Source of the DNA: a virus
Virus record (IMG/VR): IMGVR_UViG_3300010885_012727
Coordinates: 1-20,637 of that record
Strand: one strand, 5' to 3'
DNA length: 20,637 nucleotides
Shown here one piece after another: positions 6,901 to 14,124 of the stretch. Made by a program: the position numbers and the translations under genes. The notes beneath the pieces are model-generated. The model made no database searches. It was not told where the DNA came from and saw only the letters and a program-made list of their open reading frames with translations. Numbering within the stretch: position 1 is the stretch's first letter; every line of letters begins with the position of its first letter.

Positions 6901-9462
6901 GGTTCGCTAGATTTAGGCAATAATAAGATTACAAGCGTTGGAACTCCAACCCTATCAACAGATGCGGTTAATAAGTCATATGTCGATGCTGCTACCTTAA
7001 GCTTCAATTCATTAAGCAAATTAGTAGATACTAGTATACAAACTACAACTAGTTACCTAGCAACTGCGGCTGGCGCTGCAACAGGAAATGGTCCGTATAT
7101 TGTACAATTTGTTATACCTACACAAACTACTGCTCCAACTTCAGGAATAGGATATACTGTATCTGGTAATACAAATACTAACTTTAACGGAACATTTGTT
7201 GCTACATCAACGACTACTACATCTATATCTCTAAGCTATGCATCAAATCCAGGAACATTTAGTACTGCTAGTGCGACTACCCTCTCATATGGTGGTGCAA
7301 GCAGTGGCGACGTGTTGATTTGGAATGGTACTTCTTGGGTAAATTCTACACAATCTGGAAACTTATCTAATACATTCTTGATCCTTCCAGTATCACAAGT
7401 TTCTAGATCTAATAACATAACAACTATCGTAACTGCATCAGCACACGGATTAATCACTGGTGATAAGGCAACCATAAGCGGCCTAGTTGTGAATAGTAAT
7501 AGTAATCCTGGATTCTCAGGAACTTACTCAATAACTAGAGTTGATAATACTACCTTTACATACAGTAATACTGGAGCTTCGCTTAGTTCACTGACTGCGG
7601 TAACTGGAACGGCTACAGCTACATCTAGTGTTGGTAATCTAATACTGCTTTCAACAACTACAAACATATTAGCTAACTCACCTATATCATTTACAGGAAA
7701 CGTTCTAGGTAATATCGTAGCTAATACTAAGTATTGGGTTAATACAGTAGTTTCTCAAACTGCTATACCTATATCACAGTATTCAAGATCGGGCTATACT
7801 GTCAGTATAAACACTGGCGCTCCAAATATCACATTACTTTCGTTCACTAGCAAGATCTTGCAAACTAGCGGACAATATTCTGGACAATATTGGGTTACAT
7901 TCAGTATATCTACTCAGGTCACAGCACCTGCTACTGGTGTAAGTTATATTGTTTCAAATAACAATAATAACAATTATAACGCAACTGTTACTGCTGTAGC
8001 AAGTACTACTACAAGCTTAACATTTACTTACTTAACAGATCCTGGCACATACACCGGTGCTGCTTCTGGTCTTACTCCAAGGGCACAACAACCAATATCA
8101 CATGGACTAGTAAGTGGTCAAGTTGTTACAGTAGCTATAGGCGGATCACCCGTTGATCAAGCTAGCGTTACTGTAACTGTAGTCAATGGAACCCAATTTA
8201 CTTACACATCATTGATATCAGGTACTATAGCTGTAACAAATGCTGTTGGAACAGCTACTCCAAATCCGCAGATCACAATAAGTGCAACACTCGGCGGAAC
8301 TGTATTAACACAAGTTACAGCTACAGGAAGTATGTCGTTTATTGCTTCGGTAGTTGGTTCAATGCAGACACTCAGCGGCACGATCAACAACGGTGTTATT
8401 ACTAACAATATGATTAGCTCAATAGCAGCGATCGATCAAAGCAAACTAAACCTCAGCAGGGCAACAACTGGTCTTAATAATTCCGGTAGTCCCGTAACAT
8501 TCGGCGTGGCTGCATTTAGTAGTAACTACTTTACTTCAACTAACGGATTCGTAGAAATAGCAAACAATGCTATACAGTTATCAAAACTATCAACTATGTC
8601 TACTGGGTATTTGCTAGGAAATATAAGTGGTAACAACAATAACGTCAGTACTGTATTAGTTGATACTGCTAATACTCCAAGCAGTGTTGTATTGAGAGAT
8701 AATTCAGGTAACTTCAGTGCTGGAACTATAACTGCTACATCTTTTGTAGGTAACGTAACAGGTAACGTAACAGGTAACGTAACAGGAACTGTTACTGGAT
8801 CAGTAGCGGCATCAAACTTAACTGGAACTACATTAGCTGGAAACGTAATATCATCTAGCTTAACAAATCTAGGAACACTAGTTAGCTTGACGATTAGTGG
8901 TAACATACTTCCAACTACTACTAGCACATCAAACCTAGGCAGTTCTAGCATATACTGGAGCAATGCTTATATCAACACACTCAATATAGGTACAACTATA
9001 GTTCCGAATGCTAATAATACATTAAACTTAGGTAGCAGCAGCTACGCTTGGAACACGATATATGGTAATGCAACTTCAGCTAACTATGCTGACTTAGCAG
9101 AAAACTATGAAGGTGATCAAGAGTACGAAATCGGCACTGTAGTAATGATAGGTGGTGACAAGGAAGTGACCCTAGCCAAGGGTTTTGGAACTACTAAGGT
9201 AGCAGGTGTTGTTTCTGAAAATCCAGCACATTTAATGAATGCACAATGCCCTGGAATAAAAATACCAGTAGCACTAACGGGTCGCGTACCTTGTAAGGTT
9301 GTTGGTAAGATTAGCAAAGGTGATTTATTAGTTGTTAGCATTATTCCTGGCGTGGCACAGGCTAGTGAGGATCCAAAAGCTGGCAGTATCATTGGAAAAG
9401 CATTAGCCAATTATGATTCTGATAGGATTGGAACAATTGAGGTGCTAGTTGGTAAGCACTGA
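913..9462 (+). CDS. Giant modular tail-fibre/adhesin-like virion protein (2849 aa)
   Basis: The ATG follows a GGAG site (904-907). Modules seen in order: (1) residues about 6-37, a docking-type N-terminus (GNDATGDAIRDAF..TNSNF); (2) phage fibre repeats of the type GGDTMTGPLILSG...AATKNYVD (about 250-278); (3) a region with GRALAYAFRSLARAC (about 310-325); (4) a pectin-lyase/beta-helix-like stretch with ESGEYYEQYPIRVPENVSII (about 453-483) and a block containing QGHGGFMAVLDPEGQILTKS (about 940-960); (5) several NHGL/PHGL-type beta modules (nt 5128-8240); (6) two further fibre repeats (nt 6700-7000); (7) a GNVT repeat; (8) paired NLGSSS..W..IYG motifs (about 2680-2720); and (9) a C-terminal domain from YADLAENYEGDQEYEIGTVV that resembles the C-terminal, sometimes autoproteolytic, domain of other phage fibres. 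It probably binds the host surface as a trimer. No catalytic site is assigned. The gene is intact and has no internal stop. Confidence 0.9.
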   Translation: MVKQIIDVGITGNDATGDAIRDAFSKTNSNFTEIYAALGNSGGLAFTGLVGAPKHLVPNNILVTNHNGNALLQKELVVEGEGLTIDAASDPTKITFTNTGARIVTDTAPALGGDLDSRRFMIYNLPEPEDYATRQQQIGAADQGSFAVSKKFADQNYVQLSGSALVTVSELVVGQFYIIVSLGTTTNDQWNTIAGTTGVTYDVGSTFVAASVHTDFGNGTAYDSMSGYLTVPAGATGPQVPQKQEVVGIGGDTMTGPLILSGDPTASSGPYVAATKNYVDTNSVASQVNFFVSLSGNDYQPDISEEKKGRALAYAFRSLARACAAAEKIQAAAGIELGPYQKLITYTSDQKYIPSTIASITQVGITSEYYLDITNNGNGTIPRIGTNYDIRAGMLLLGNTSNTIAVIDNVGDIDTGTSLERYTIHYLNDKTFVLGETLTYGDPIKKQQISIHIESGEYYEQYPIRVPENVSIIGDELRRTIIRPKSGVSGSKWANLFFRRDITFDGAAPLTLVNPIKLGSLIVGLEYTIASLGSTSDLEWNTIAGTEEIVYSVGATFVAATTGTLSAGDTAGTVYCVYGYHYLTDPSKPIYSKTITNAGGYSNAVSLLRENKEFIKAETVGYLNDRYRDVILSSDSTSDSFTCVSNTNMNVGMPIRFSKLTSYVVSSNSTTDQLTVKSTSGMSIGQTVKFSGELIGGVDSVTEYFILGVNSVANTLVIGTEYPGVSIALSNGAGAMVITVQDAVFGGVNSDTTYYVLNKIGADKFTISNSISGSVPGNIVQLTTSALGDAAMQTNFDYNQTTCARDVGLIIDAIASDLIDGEYVRSLEAAISYYSNASGLLAIGDQLTQTAAAITYAGVLIGRVLNEIPPVVSYQYYTADPIVMITSSLINAEAASKTAAASLIQLMLDVIKSDSSFNFPRKNEDMDVFLLNNANVMRMFTAQGHGGFMAVLDPEGQILTKSPFIEICASFTRSINRQIFAGGMFVDGFSGNLPCVITEHTSDQVIKVSSDAFKIRKPNAPCSFYINGITFSVDYISNYNKTNGTLVIHLNNNTRDVFTYTNKVSNTVLTVGTRLDIVGGGNRSMVTTHFTNINDLGYALVATNNALIEAVSIFTYYSFRAFFSLNGSQMRSLNSSNAYGVYGITAEGSDPTEIPFPANLYYPMTQTAQIYRQGAVSSKGEIGDIIFYITGYKYLPTNTSLLEIDHSGIILEYEIQLVRQTDTPNVAQITLTSSSNSSVSVGTSASGLGYAVADGQPLIIRQLQNFRFNNVINVNPIRPSTALVFDNDVDVYRVLSYSSVGLPAQESLLTTSLSYNYIKVLASFSAGTVAGSGQVGDTQIRIQNSLRTDEISRIIGKTFAWGTSVHTIIGYESYAAINQSYSRITIDTPLTKSLLNNTGYIKIYSVERNSSGLVTIVTDGNHGLSSLNYVTIANTSVVDTIRTYVPITVINGTTFTFQSTVTSASGVQLAPLNSTWSVGGISYTGGVSNIILRSGMNNFRSLKIDYVSRSSNVATVITAYPHNYKDGILVNVKGVSTIDDSNPGFNANGVSISVFNDYQFSYANTGDNVTLTPASTGVIQKATTIVPYSFKRDSNITTVVTSAPHGLVQGDTVSIVDSDYNLTIYGIYGDIGDEALNHSISIIQSYSDGGSSYTTTNTTTGLAPGMPIKFTGTELSYANIDLRNTYYIKEIVNSTRIRISETNITTDWAVHTLTTQSNINATAFVGFGFDALNVNLISSDGDTQFTYGNQNNNQSLVTRSVYLPNGIVKPIDPIVARITVLISLTRCTGHDFLLIGTGGFADTNYPNNIYGASNNKAQTANEITEVGNGRCFYVSTDQSGNFKVGPYFSVDQGTGVVKFASSIVLTNLDGLGFKRGVAISAFSADDTMLNNAIDEVPTQSAVVGYLNRRLGITESGGLLTTGGNIGPGFLPLDGGASFGGTLDMGSHRISNLAAPSANSDAATKGFVTTSISNLLSTTGGTLTGNLNLNGHTITNLGSLDLGNNKITSVGTPTLSTDAVNKSYVDAATLSFNSLSKLVDTSIQTTTSYLATAAGAATGNGPYIVQFVIPTQTTAPTSGIGYTVSGNTNTNFNGTFVATSTTTTSISLSYASNPGTFSTASATTLSYGGASSGDVLIWNGTSWVNSTQSGNLSNTFLILPVSQVSRSNNITTIVTASAHGLITGDKATISGLVVNSNSNPGFSGTYSITRVDNTTFTYSNTGASLSSLTAVTGTATATSSVGNLILLSTTTNILANSPISFTGNVLGNIVANTKYWVNTVVSQTAIPISQYSRSGYTVSINTGAPNITLLSFTSKILQTSGQYSGQYWVTFSISTQVTAPATGVSYIVSNNNNNNYNATVTAVASTTTSLTFTYLTDPGTYTGAASGLTPRAQQPISHGLVSGQVVTVAIGGSPVDQASVTVTVVNGTQFTYTSLISGTIAVTNAVGTATPNPQITISATLGGTVLTQVTATGSMSFIASVVGSMQTLSGTINNGVITNNMISSIAAIDQSKLNLSRATTGLNNSGSPVTFGVAAFSSNYFTSTNGFVEIANNAIQLSKLSTMSTGYLLGNISGNNNNVSTVLVDTANTPSSVVLRDNSGNFSAGTITATSFVGNVTGNVTGNVTGTVTGSVAASNLTGTTLAGNVISSSLTNLGTLVSLTISGNILPTTTSTSNLGSSSIYWSNAYINTLNIGTTIVPNANNTLNLGSSSYAWNTIYGNATSANYADLAENYEGDQEYEIGTVVMIGGDKEVTLAKGFGTTKVAGVVSENPAHLMNAQCPGIKIPVALTGRVPCKVVGKISKGDLLVVSIIPGVAQASEDPKAGSIIGKALANYDSDRIGTIEVLVGKH
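1405..2620 (+). repeat. Duplicated 'WNTIAGT' insertion module in the giant fibre gene
   Basis: Two related segments of about 55-60 residues are inserted at nt about 1405-1570 and 2461-2620. Both follow the pattern VG..Y.I.SLG.T....WNTIAGT...Y.VG.TFVAA. The second copy interrupts the beta-helix-like region. At DNA level the cores are close (TGGAACACTATCGCAGG occurs in both, at about 1480 and 2529), which suggests a fairly recent duplication or gene conversion. Confidence 0.75.
5128..8240 (+). repeat. Dispersed 'HGL' beta modules and a paired 'TAP-SG' module in the giant fibre gene
   Basis: At least five segments follow the pattern (S/N)x(V/I)xT(I/V)VT...HGL..G..V.I.......ING.TFTY. They are centred near nt 5175 (NHGLSSL), 5470 (PHNYKDG), 5720 (PHGLVQGD), 7445 (AHGLITGD) and 8097 (SHGLVSGQ). 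A separate module occurs twice, at about 7096-7290 and 7888-8079 (QTTAPTSGIGYTVS against QVTAPATGVSYIVS, each followed by a D/NPGT(F/Y) stretch). These are degenerate protein-level repeats that make up much of the fibre shaft. Confidence 0.7.
8749..8796 (+). repeat. 12-bp tandem repeat encoding GNVT
   Basis: Three exact copies of GGTAACGTAACA (8749-8784) are followed by a diverged fourth unit (8785-8796), giving GNVTGNVTGNVTGTVT near the C-terminal part of the giant fibre protein. Copy number could change by slippage without breaking the frame. Confidence 0.9.
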
Positions 9463-9466
9463 TTAC

Positions 9467-9474
9467 TATAAATA
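9467..9474 (+). promoter_or_regulatory. T4-type late promoter (TATAAATA)
   Basis: This is an exact match to the T4 late-promoter octamer, in the 31-bp gap between the giant fibre stop (9462) and the ATG at 9494. A GAGGA ribosome site follows at 9480-9484. It would drive the second fibre gene and the genes after it independently of the giant gene. Confidence 0.75.
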
Positions 9475-9493
9475 TTGTTGAGGAAATTGATAA

Positions 9494-10255
9494 ATGGCTA
9501 TTCAATATGTTAATATCGGAAATGTAGTAAACGACGGTACAGGCGATGACTTATTCACGGCCTTTTCAAAAGTAAATCAAAATTTCCAACAGATTGATTT
9601 TGCACAAGCACAAAATAATACAGCGTCTAATCTTGGATCAGGATTAGGACTCTATAAAGAAAAACTTGGGCCCGATCTAAGATTTAAGTCACTAAAGGTC
9701 GGAGCTGGCTTACAATTAGTAAACAATGACAACGATATAACGATACTTAATACATCCAATAATGTTGGTTCTATACACACCGATTCTGGTACATATTCTC
9801 CTAGTGCTCCAAGCAGTTTGGTAAATTTCCACGGTGGAACTAATATGAATGTCTCCCTAAGTGGAAATACCATAACATTTAATAGTACGTTTACTGTATT
9901 CGATGACAAAACTCCTAGACTAGGCGGCAATCTAGATCTCAACAGTCATAATATAACTGGAAGCGGTAATGTTACTTCAACTGGGTTTTATGGCCCACTA
10001 ACAGGAAATGTTACAGGTAATGTTACTGGTAATGTTACTGGTAATGTTACTGGCCTAGTAAATGGATTGGATGTTTCTTTGCTAGATAAATCATTATCTG
10101 GTTTTGATTTTGGATCAATTGTACAAAAAGACATATCGCCTGAAACTAATTTCATTGGATGGCTTATAGCTAATATACAGATAGATTTGGGATCATTTGC
10201 TAACCCTATTACATCGTTTAGTTTAGGATCAACAGTTGACGGCGGAACAGTATGA
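9494..10255 (+). CDS. Short tail-fibre-like virion protein with docking N-terminus (253 aa)
   Basis: The N-terminus (VNIGNVVNDGTGDDLFTAFS..NQNF, residues about 6-32) is a close relative of the giant protein's N-terminus and of a motif common at the start of marine T4-like phage structural proteins. After a beta-rich middle come a fibre repeat (PRLGGNLDLNSHNI, about 143-156), a GNVT tandem repeat (about 171-186) and a C-terminal part with two similar halves (LSGFDFGSIV... and IQIDLGSFANPI...SLGS). It lacks the C-terminal domain found on the giant fibre. The ATG at 9494 follows GAGGA and an exact late promoter. The stop overlaps the next ATG (ATGA), so translation is probably coupled. It may be a fibre base, a connector or an alternative short fibre; the sequence does not decide which. 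Confidence 0.85.
   Translation: MAIQYVNIGNVVNDGTGDDLFTAFSKVNQNFQQIDFAQAQNNTASNLGSGLGLYKEKLGPDLRFKSLKVGAGLQLVNNDNDITILNTSNNVGSIHTDSGTYSPSAPSSLVNFHGGTNMNVSLSGNTITFNSTFTVFDDKTPRLGGNLDLNSHNITGSGNVTSTGFYGPLTGNVTGNVTGNVTGNVTGLVNGLDVSLLDKSLSGFDFGSIVQKDISPETNFIGWLIANIQIDLGSFANPITSFSLGSTVDGGTV
10004..10051 (+). repeat. 12-bp tandem repeat encoding GNVT (second gene)
   Basis: One GGAAATGTTACA unit is followed by three exact GGTAATGTTACT units, encoding GNVTGNVTGNVTGNVT. It gives the same peptide repeat as at 8749-8796 but with different synonymous codons (AAT/GTT here, AAC/GTA there). Confidence 0.9.
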
Positions 10256-13200
10256 CCGAAAAGCCTATTTGGAGCGTCCAATCAAATACTATCCTAGCAA
10301 CAATAAATGCAGGAGTAGCAGTTAATATACCATTGCCGGTTATTAACCCCCCTGTAGAAATAACTGCTCCATTTCCACCAAATGCTGTACCAGTAGAGAT
10401 TTATGATTTTGCATCTTATCATAATGTTAAAACAACTACAGAACGCAGTGATAGATTTATAGGTAATGCAGTTGCGTTTGCTGATCTCAATGATTTTTGG
10501 GTCAAAAGCAACGGGCTTCCAACTACACAAATATCTTTATCGCCTTACACTCCGTACGAAGCAGTTGCTAAGAATTATGTTTTTAAGTTTCCTCGACAGA
10601 GAAATATACAAGAAGCTGCTACAAAGATCAAGACTTCTAATTTTATTGGCGTAGCGATTGATGGAGTTCCATTTAAAACTCCTAAATCTGGAAAGACACA
10701 CAATTATAACAATAACATATTCACAGAAAACGACGTATTAAACCCTATAAATTTTCCAAAGACAGATGGTTCGGGATTAGTTGGTTCCGATGAGGCATTT
10801 TACTACAGCACAGATCCAAAGAGATTGTATACAAAAGATCCAAGATATCATAGCCCAATCATAGGTTATGCTTTTGATGGTTGGCCTATTTACGGACCTT
10901 ATGGATTCGCCAACACTGACGGAACTGGCGGGATTAAAATAATGACGTCAAGCTATGCCTTTAAAACTGTTCCGAGATCAAACGGTAATATGCCCGATGG
11001 GACTTTTATAGAAGACTTTGAGTATATTGAAGGTAAAGGCACACTGGATCAATACAATGGAAGAGATTGTGTTACTCCAGAATACCCAAACGGAGTATAT
11101 GCTTATTTTGTTACGGTAAATCCGGCAAATATAGACGAAGCCGTATACCCCTATATCGTAGGTCCCTATTACAAAAGCAAACCGTCAAGTGTTAACGGAA
11201 ACTTTGTTTATCCTGGAGATATGTCCCTATCAATTATAAGTTACAAAGTTCCGCCAGGCTTGCGTATCAGCAATAACAATATTGTTGGTACGGCATATTC
11301 TGTAAAGACTGATAGTATATTTAAATTTGTGATCAGAGCAGAGAATAATTCCGGAGTAGCAGATAAAACACTCATCATTAATGTAAATGCACAAGAAGGT
11401 ATATTATGGGAAACACCTTCGGGCGCATTACCTGTAGGCGACAATAAACTATTTCCAATCCCGGTACAATTTGATCCAAATCTAATTGGACCAAACTTGA
11501 GGATAACTAATCAAAATCTAACTGTTACAGCACTAAAAACAATGGTAACCGAAGGTAATGAACCAACTGCACTAGCAACATATAAAATAACTGACGGATT
11601 TAAAATCATGTTTAGTTTAGTTGCAGATCGTGTAGTAAGTGGAGAATATACTGCCGTTGGATTTTGTCCAACTAATGCAGATCTAACAACCTATCTAGGA
11701 AATCACGATTATAGTTTTGGGTTTTGGGACGACGGCTCAGCGATTGGAAATAGCGGAAATATCGTATACGATGCAGGAACATTTCCATCTATCATTAGCG
11801 GTGACCTAATTGACATTGCTATTGACCGACAGAACAATCTAATGTGGATGAGAATTAACGGCGGTAATTGGAATGGCGATTGGTTAGGTGACGACGGAAT
11901 AACAGTACAAGATCCTGTAACAGCTTCAGGTGGTGTTGATATATCTTTCTTAAAGTCAAAAGAAGTACGTCCAGCAGTGTCTCCATATAACGACGGAACT
12001 ACAGCTGGTCAGTTCTTGATAAAGCAATTACCTAACTATGTTATACCATACGGATTTAAATTTGTCGGAAATGAAATAGTTGGTGAAGTTTTCTATGTAT
12101 TAGATAATGCTCTGATAGATTATCAATTGTCAGCAGTTGATCAAAATATAGCACTGTCACAAGATCTAACTTTTTACATACCGCCCAATGGCGGACATTT
12201 ACCTGATGGTATTACACTAAGTCCAAAAGGATTGCTTTCTGGATTTACCAAACCTATCTTTTCGCTGGTAAAAAACAATCGCAACGGCAATTACGACGAA
12301 ATGTTCTATGACTCAGCAGTATATGATTTTGGTATTCCTCCAAACAACGGCTTTGATAGCTTCTTATACGATTTAGAAGATTACGACTTTTTCTATTCCG
12401 TAAATATTCCTAAAAAAATAAACAGATATTATCAATTTATAGTAAGAGCAACTGATGGCTATTTCTATGAAGATAGGAAATTTAAAATCTATCTAGTTGG
12501 TGACGATCACTTAAGAGCTGATACTACGCTAATACAAGCAGGTACTAATTTCTATAGGGCAGATACGACTTATCTAAGGAAACCAATATGGTTGACTCCA
12601 AACTATCTCGGAACTAGGAGAGCTAACAATTACGTAACTATTCCAACATCAGTTTATGTTTCAGATAGCATCGTTGGAGTTGTAACTTATCTATTAGATA
12701 GGACTAACGAAGACGGTTCTCCAAGTGTCTTACCGTTGGGATTAGAACTTGATAATCAAACCGGAGTTATCTACGGAGCATTACCTTATCAAGCAGCAGT
12801 AACAAATACTAGTGTCTTTACTATACGAGCCTATCGCTATGATCCAATCAAGGCAATCACAGTAGATACTCCAAGGACATTTACACTAGATATTATTGGC
12901 GATCTAAAGCACGGTATACAGTTTACTACTAGCGGAGATTTGGGTACTATTAATGCAGGATTAGTAAGCAATCTAAGCGTATCTGCATATAGTTTAGTAA
13001 CAAGCACTGTGATAATATATTCTCTAGTTAGAGGAAAATTACCGCCAGGATTAACACTATTCAATGACGGAACTATACAGGGAAAAGTTAATCAGTTTTC
13101 TAATAGCAAGGGATTAGGATTAACAACTGTAGATATGTCAAACACTACGTTTGATAACGGAACTACGACTGTAGATAGGCAATTTGTCTTTACTGTTAAG

Positions 13201-14124
13201 GCACAGGATCAACTGGGATTAAGTGCTGCAACTAAGATATTCAGTGTTAAAGTATTAACACCATATAGTTTAGAATATAGTAACATTTTTGTAAAACCTT
13301 TCCTAAATTCAACAACACGATTAAACGTATTATCATTCTTAAACAATATCAATATTTTTACTCCCAATCTAATATACCGTCCAACTGATTCTAGTTTTGG
13401 AATACAAACAAGTCTCAGGATGTTAATATATCCAGGAATTGAAACTGTCGATGCTGGAAAGTATGTTGCTGCATTTGGACGTAGTTATAAAAAACAATTT
13501 AGGCTAGGTGATGTTAAGAAAGCAGTAGCAAAACTTCCTGGAACAAATACTGTAGTATACGAAGTCATTTATATAGAAGTATTTGATAATCAAGAAAACG
13601 GAACTGATTCAATAAAGAGCATTATTGATGTTAATACTAGAAGATATCCTATCACAGTAAATCAAGGACGGCGTGATCCAATTGATGGTAGTTTTGGTTC
13701 TAATAAAAACGCTGTTGAAGGTATTGATGCTTATAGAAGATTACGATTACCTGATAGGGCTATGAGCGCAGACTACAATGGACAGTATGTTAGTGATAAC
13801 AACAAATCTACAATATTTGGAAATAGTGTAACTAATATGAGGAATAACATTAGTAATATTGGTGAAACCGAAAGAGATTACTTACCTTTATGGATGAGGA
13901 CACCGCAGACGTTTAGCGGAACAGTTTTGAGTTTTGTTAATGCTATTCCAATATGTTTTTGTGTTCCTGGAGGAGCTGATACAATCCTATTGAATATAAA
14001 ACATAGCGGGTTTGATTTTAAACAGATAAACTACACAATAGACAGGGCCATTATTGACAGTGTCATAGGGTATGCAAGTGATAAATACCTAATGTTCCCA
14101 GCAAGAGAGGTTATAAATGGTTAG
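10252..14124 (+). CDS. Large virion protein with YHYH-type, SPRY-like and repeated Ig-like domains (1290 aa)
   Basis: The ATG overlaps the previous stop by 4 nt (ATGA). Residues about 140-318 match the YHYH-type domain (HSPIIGYAFDGWPIYGPYGF at about 200-219, then LDQYNGRDCVTPEYPNGVYA). Residues about 437-590 look like a SPRY/concanavalin-type beta-sandwich (AVGFCP, YSFGFWDDG, SGDLIDIAIDRQNNLMWMRI). Putative-Ig motifs of the form PPGL.L....G.I.G recur at about 333 (VPPGLRISNNNIVG), 649 (LPDGITLSPKGLLSG), 827 (LPLGLELDNQTGVIYG) and 930 (LPPGLTLFNDGTIQG). The C-terminal 300 residues are not recognised. Such assemblies are typical of virion surface proteins that contact the host or carry other fibres; no enzyme activity is claimed. 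It lies in the fibre operon, and the next ATG lies 8 nt inside its 3' end. Confidence 0.88.
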   Translation: MTEKPIWSVQSNTILATINAGVAVNIPLPVINPPVEITAPFPPNAVPVEIYDFASYHNVKTTTERSDRFIGNAVAFADLNDFWVKSNGLPTTQISLSPYTPYEAVAKNYVFKFPRQRNIQEAATKIKTSNFIGVAIDGVPFKTPKSGKTHNYNNNIFTENDVLNPINFPKTDGSGLVGSDEAFYYSTDPKRLYTKDPRYHSPIIGYAFDGWPIYGPYGFANTDGTGGIKIMTSSYAFKTVPRSNGNMPDGTFIEDFEYIEGKGTLDQYNGRDCVTPEYPNGVYAYFVTVNPANIDEAVYPYIVGPYYKSKPSSVNGNFVYPGDMSLSIISYKVPPGLRISNNNIVGTAYSVKTDSIFKFVIRAENNSGVADKTLIINVNAQEGILWETPSGALPVGDNKLFPIPVQFDPNLIGPNLRITNQNLTVTALKTMVTEGNEPTALATYKITDGFKIMFSLVADRVVSGEYTAVGFCPTNADLTTYLGNHDYSFGFWDDGSAIGNSGNIVYDAGTFPSIISGDLIDIAIDRQNNLMWMRINGGNWNGDWLGDDGITVQDPVTASGGVDISFLKSKEVRPAVSPYNDGTTAGQFLIKQLPNYVIPYGFKFVGNEIVGEVFYVLDNALIDYQLSAVDQNIALSQDLTFYIPPNGGHLPDGITLSPKGLLSGFTKPIFSLVKNNRNGNYDEMFYDSAVYDFGIPPNNGFDSFLYDLEDYDFFYSVNIPKKINRYYQFIVRATDGYFYEDRKFKIYLVGDDHLRADTTLIQAGTNFYRADTTYLRKPIWLTPNYLGTRRANNYVTIPTSVYVSDSIVGVVTYLLDRTNEDGSPSVLPLGLELDNQTGVIYGALPYQAAVTNTSVFTIRAYRYDPIKAITVDTPRTFTLDIIGDLKHGIQFTTSGDLGTINAGLVSNLSVSAYSLVTSTVIIYSLVRGKLPPGLTLFNDGTIQGKVNQFSNSKGLGLTTVDMSNTTFDNGTTTVDRQFVFTVKAQDQLGLSAATKIFSVKVLTPYSLEYSNIFVKPFLNSTTRLNVLSFLNNINIFTPNLIYRPTDSSFGIQTSLRMLIYPGIETVDAGKYVAAFGRSYKKQFRLGDVKKAVAKLPGTNTVVYEVIYIEVFDNQENGTDSIKSIIDVNTRRYPITVNQGRRDPIDGSFGSNKNAVEGIDAYRRLRLPDRAMSADYNGQYVSDNNKSTIFGNSVTNMRNNISNIGETERDYLPLWMRTPQTFSGTVLSFVNAIPICFCVPGGADTILLNIKHSGFDFKQINYTIDRAIIDSVIGYASDKYLMFPAREVING
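14080..14087 (+). promoter_or_regulatory. Putative late promoter inside the 3' end of the 1290-aa gene (GATAAATA)
   Basis: GATAAATA lies 29 nt before the ATG at 14117, the spacing expected for a T4-type late promoter with a short leader. It is within coding sequence (the codons of a ..SDKY.. stretch), so chance is possible, but the same octamer appears at two intergenic sites (497 and 20553). Confidence 0.45.

Noticed and set aside
6624-7019. Minus-strand frame of 131 aa
   Set aside because: Antisense to well-recognised fibre repeats of the plus-strand gene; no independent coding signal.
8526-8963. Minus-strand frame of 145 aa inside the giant fibre gene
   Set aside because: Its repeated TLPV peptides are the antisense reading of the GNVT repeat; it has no ribosome site and the plus-strand frame is clearly coding.
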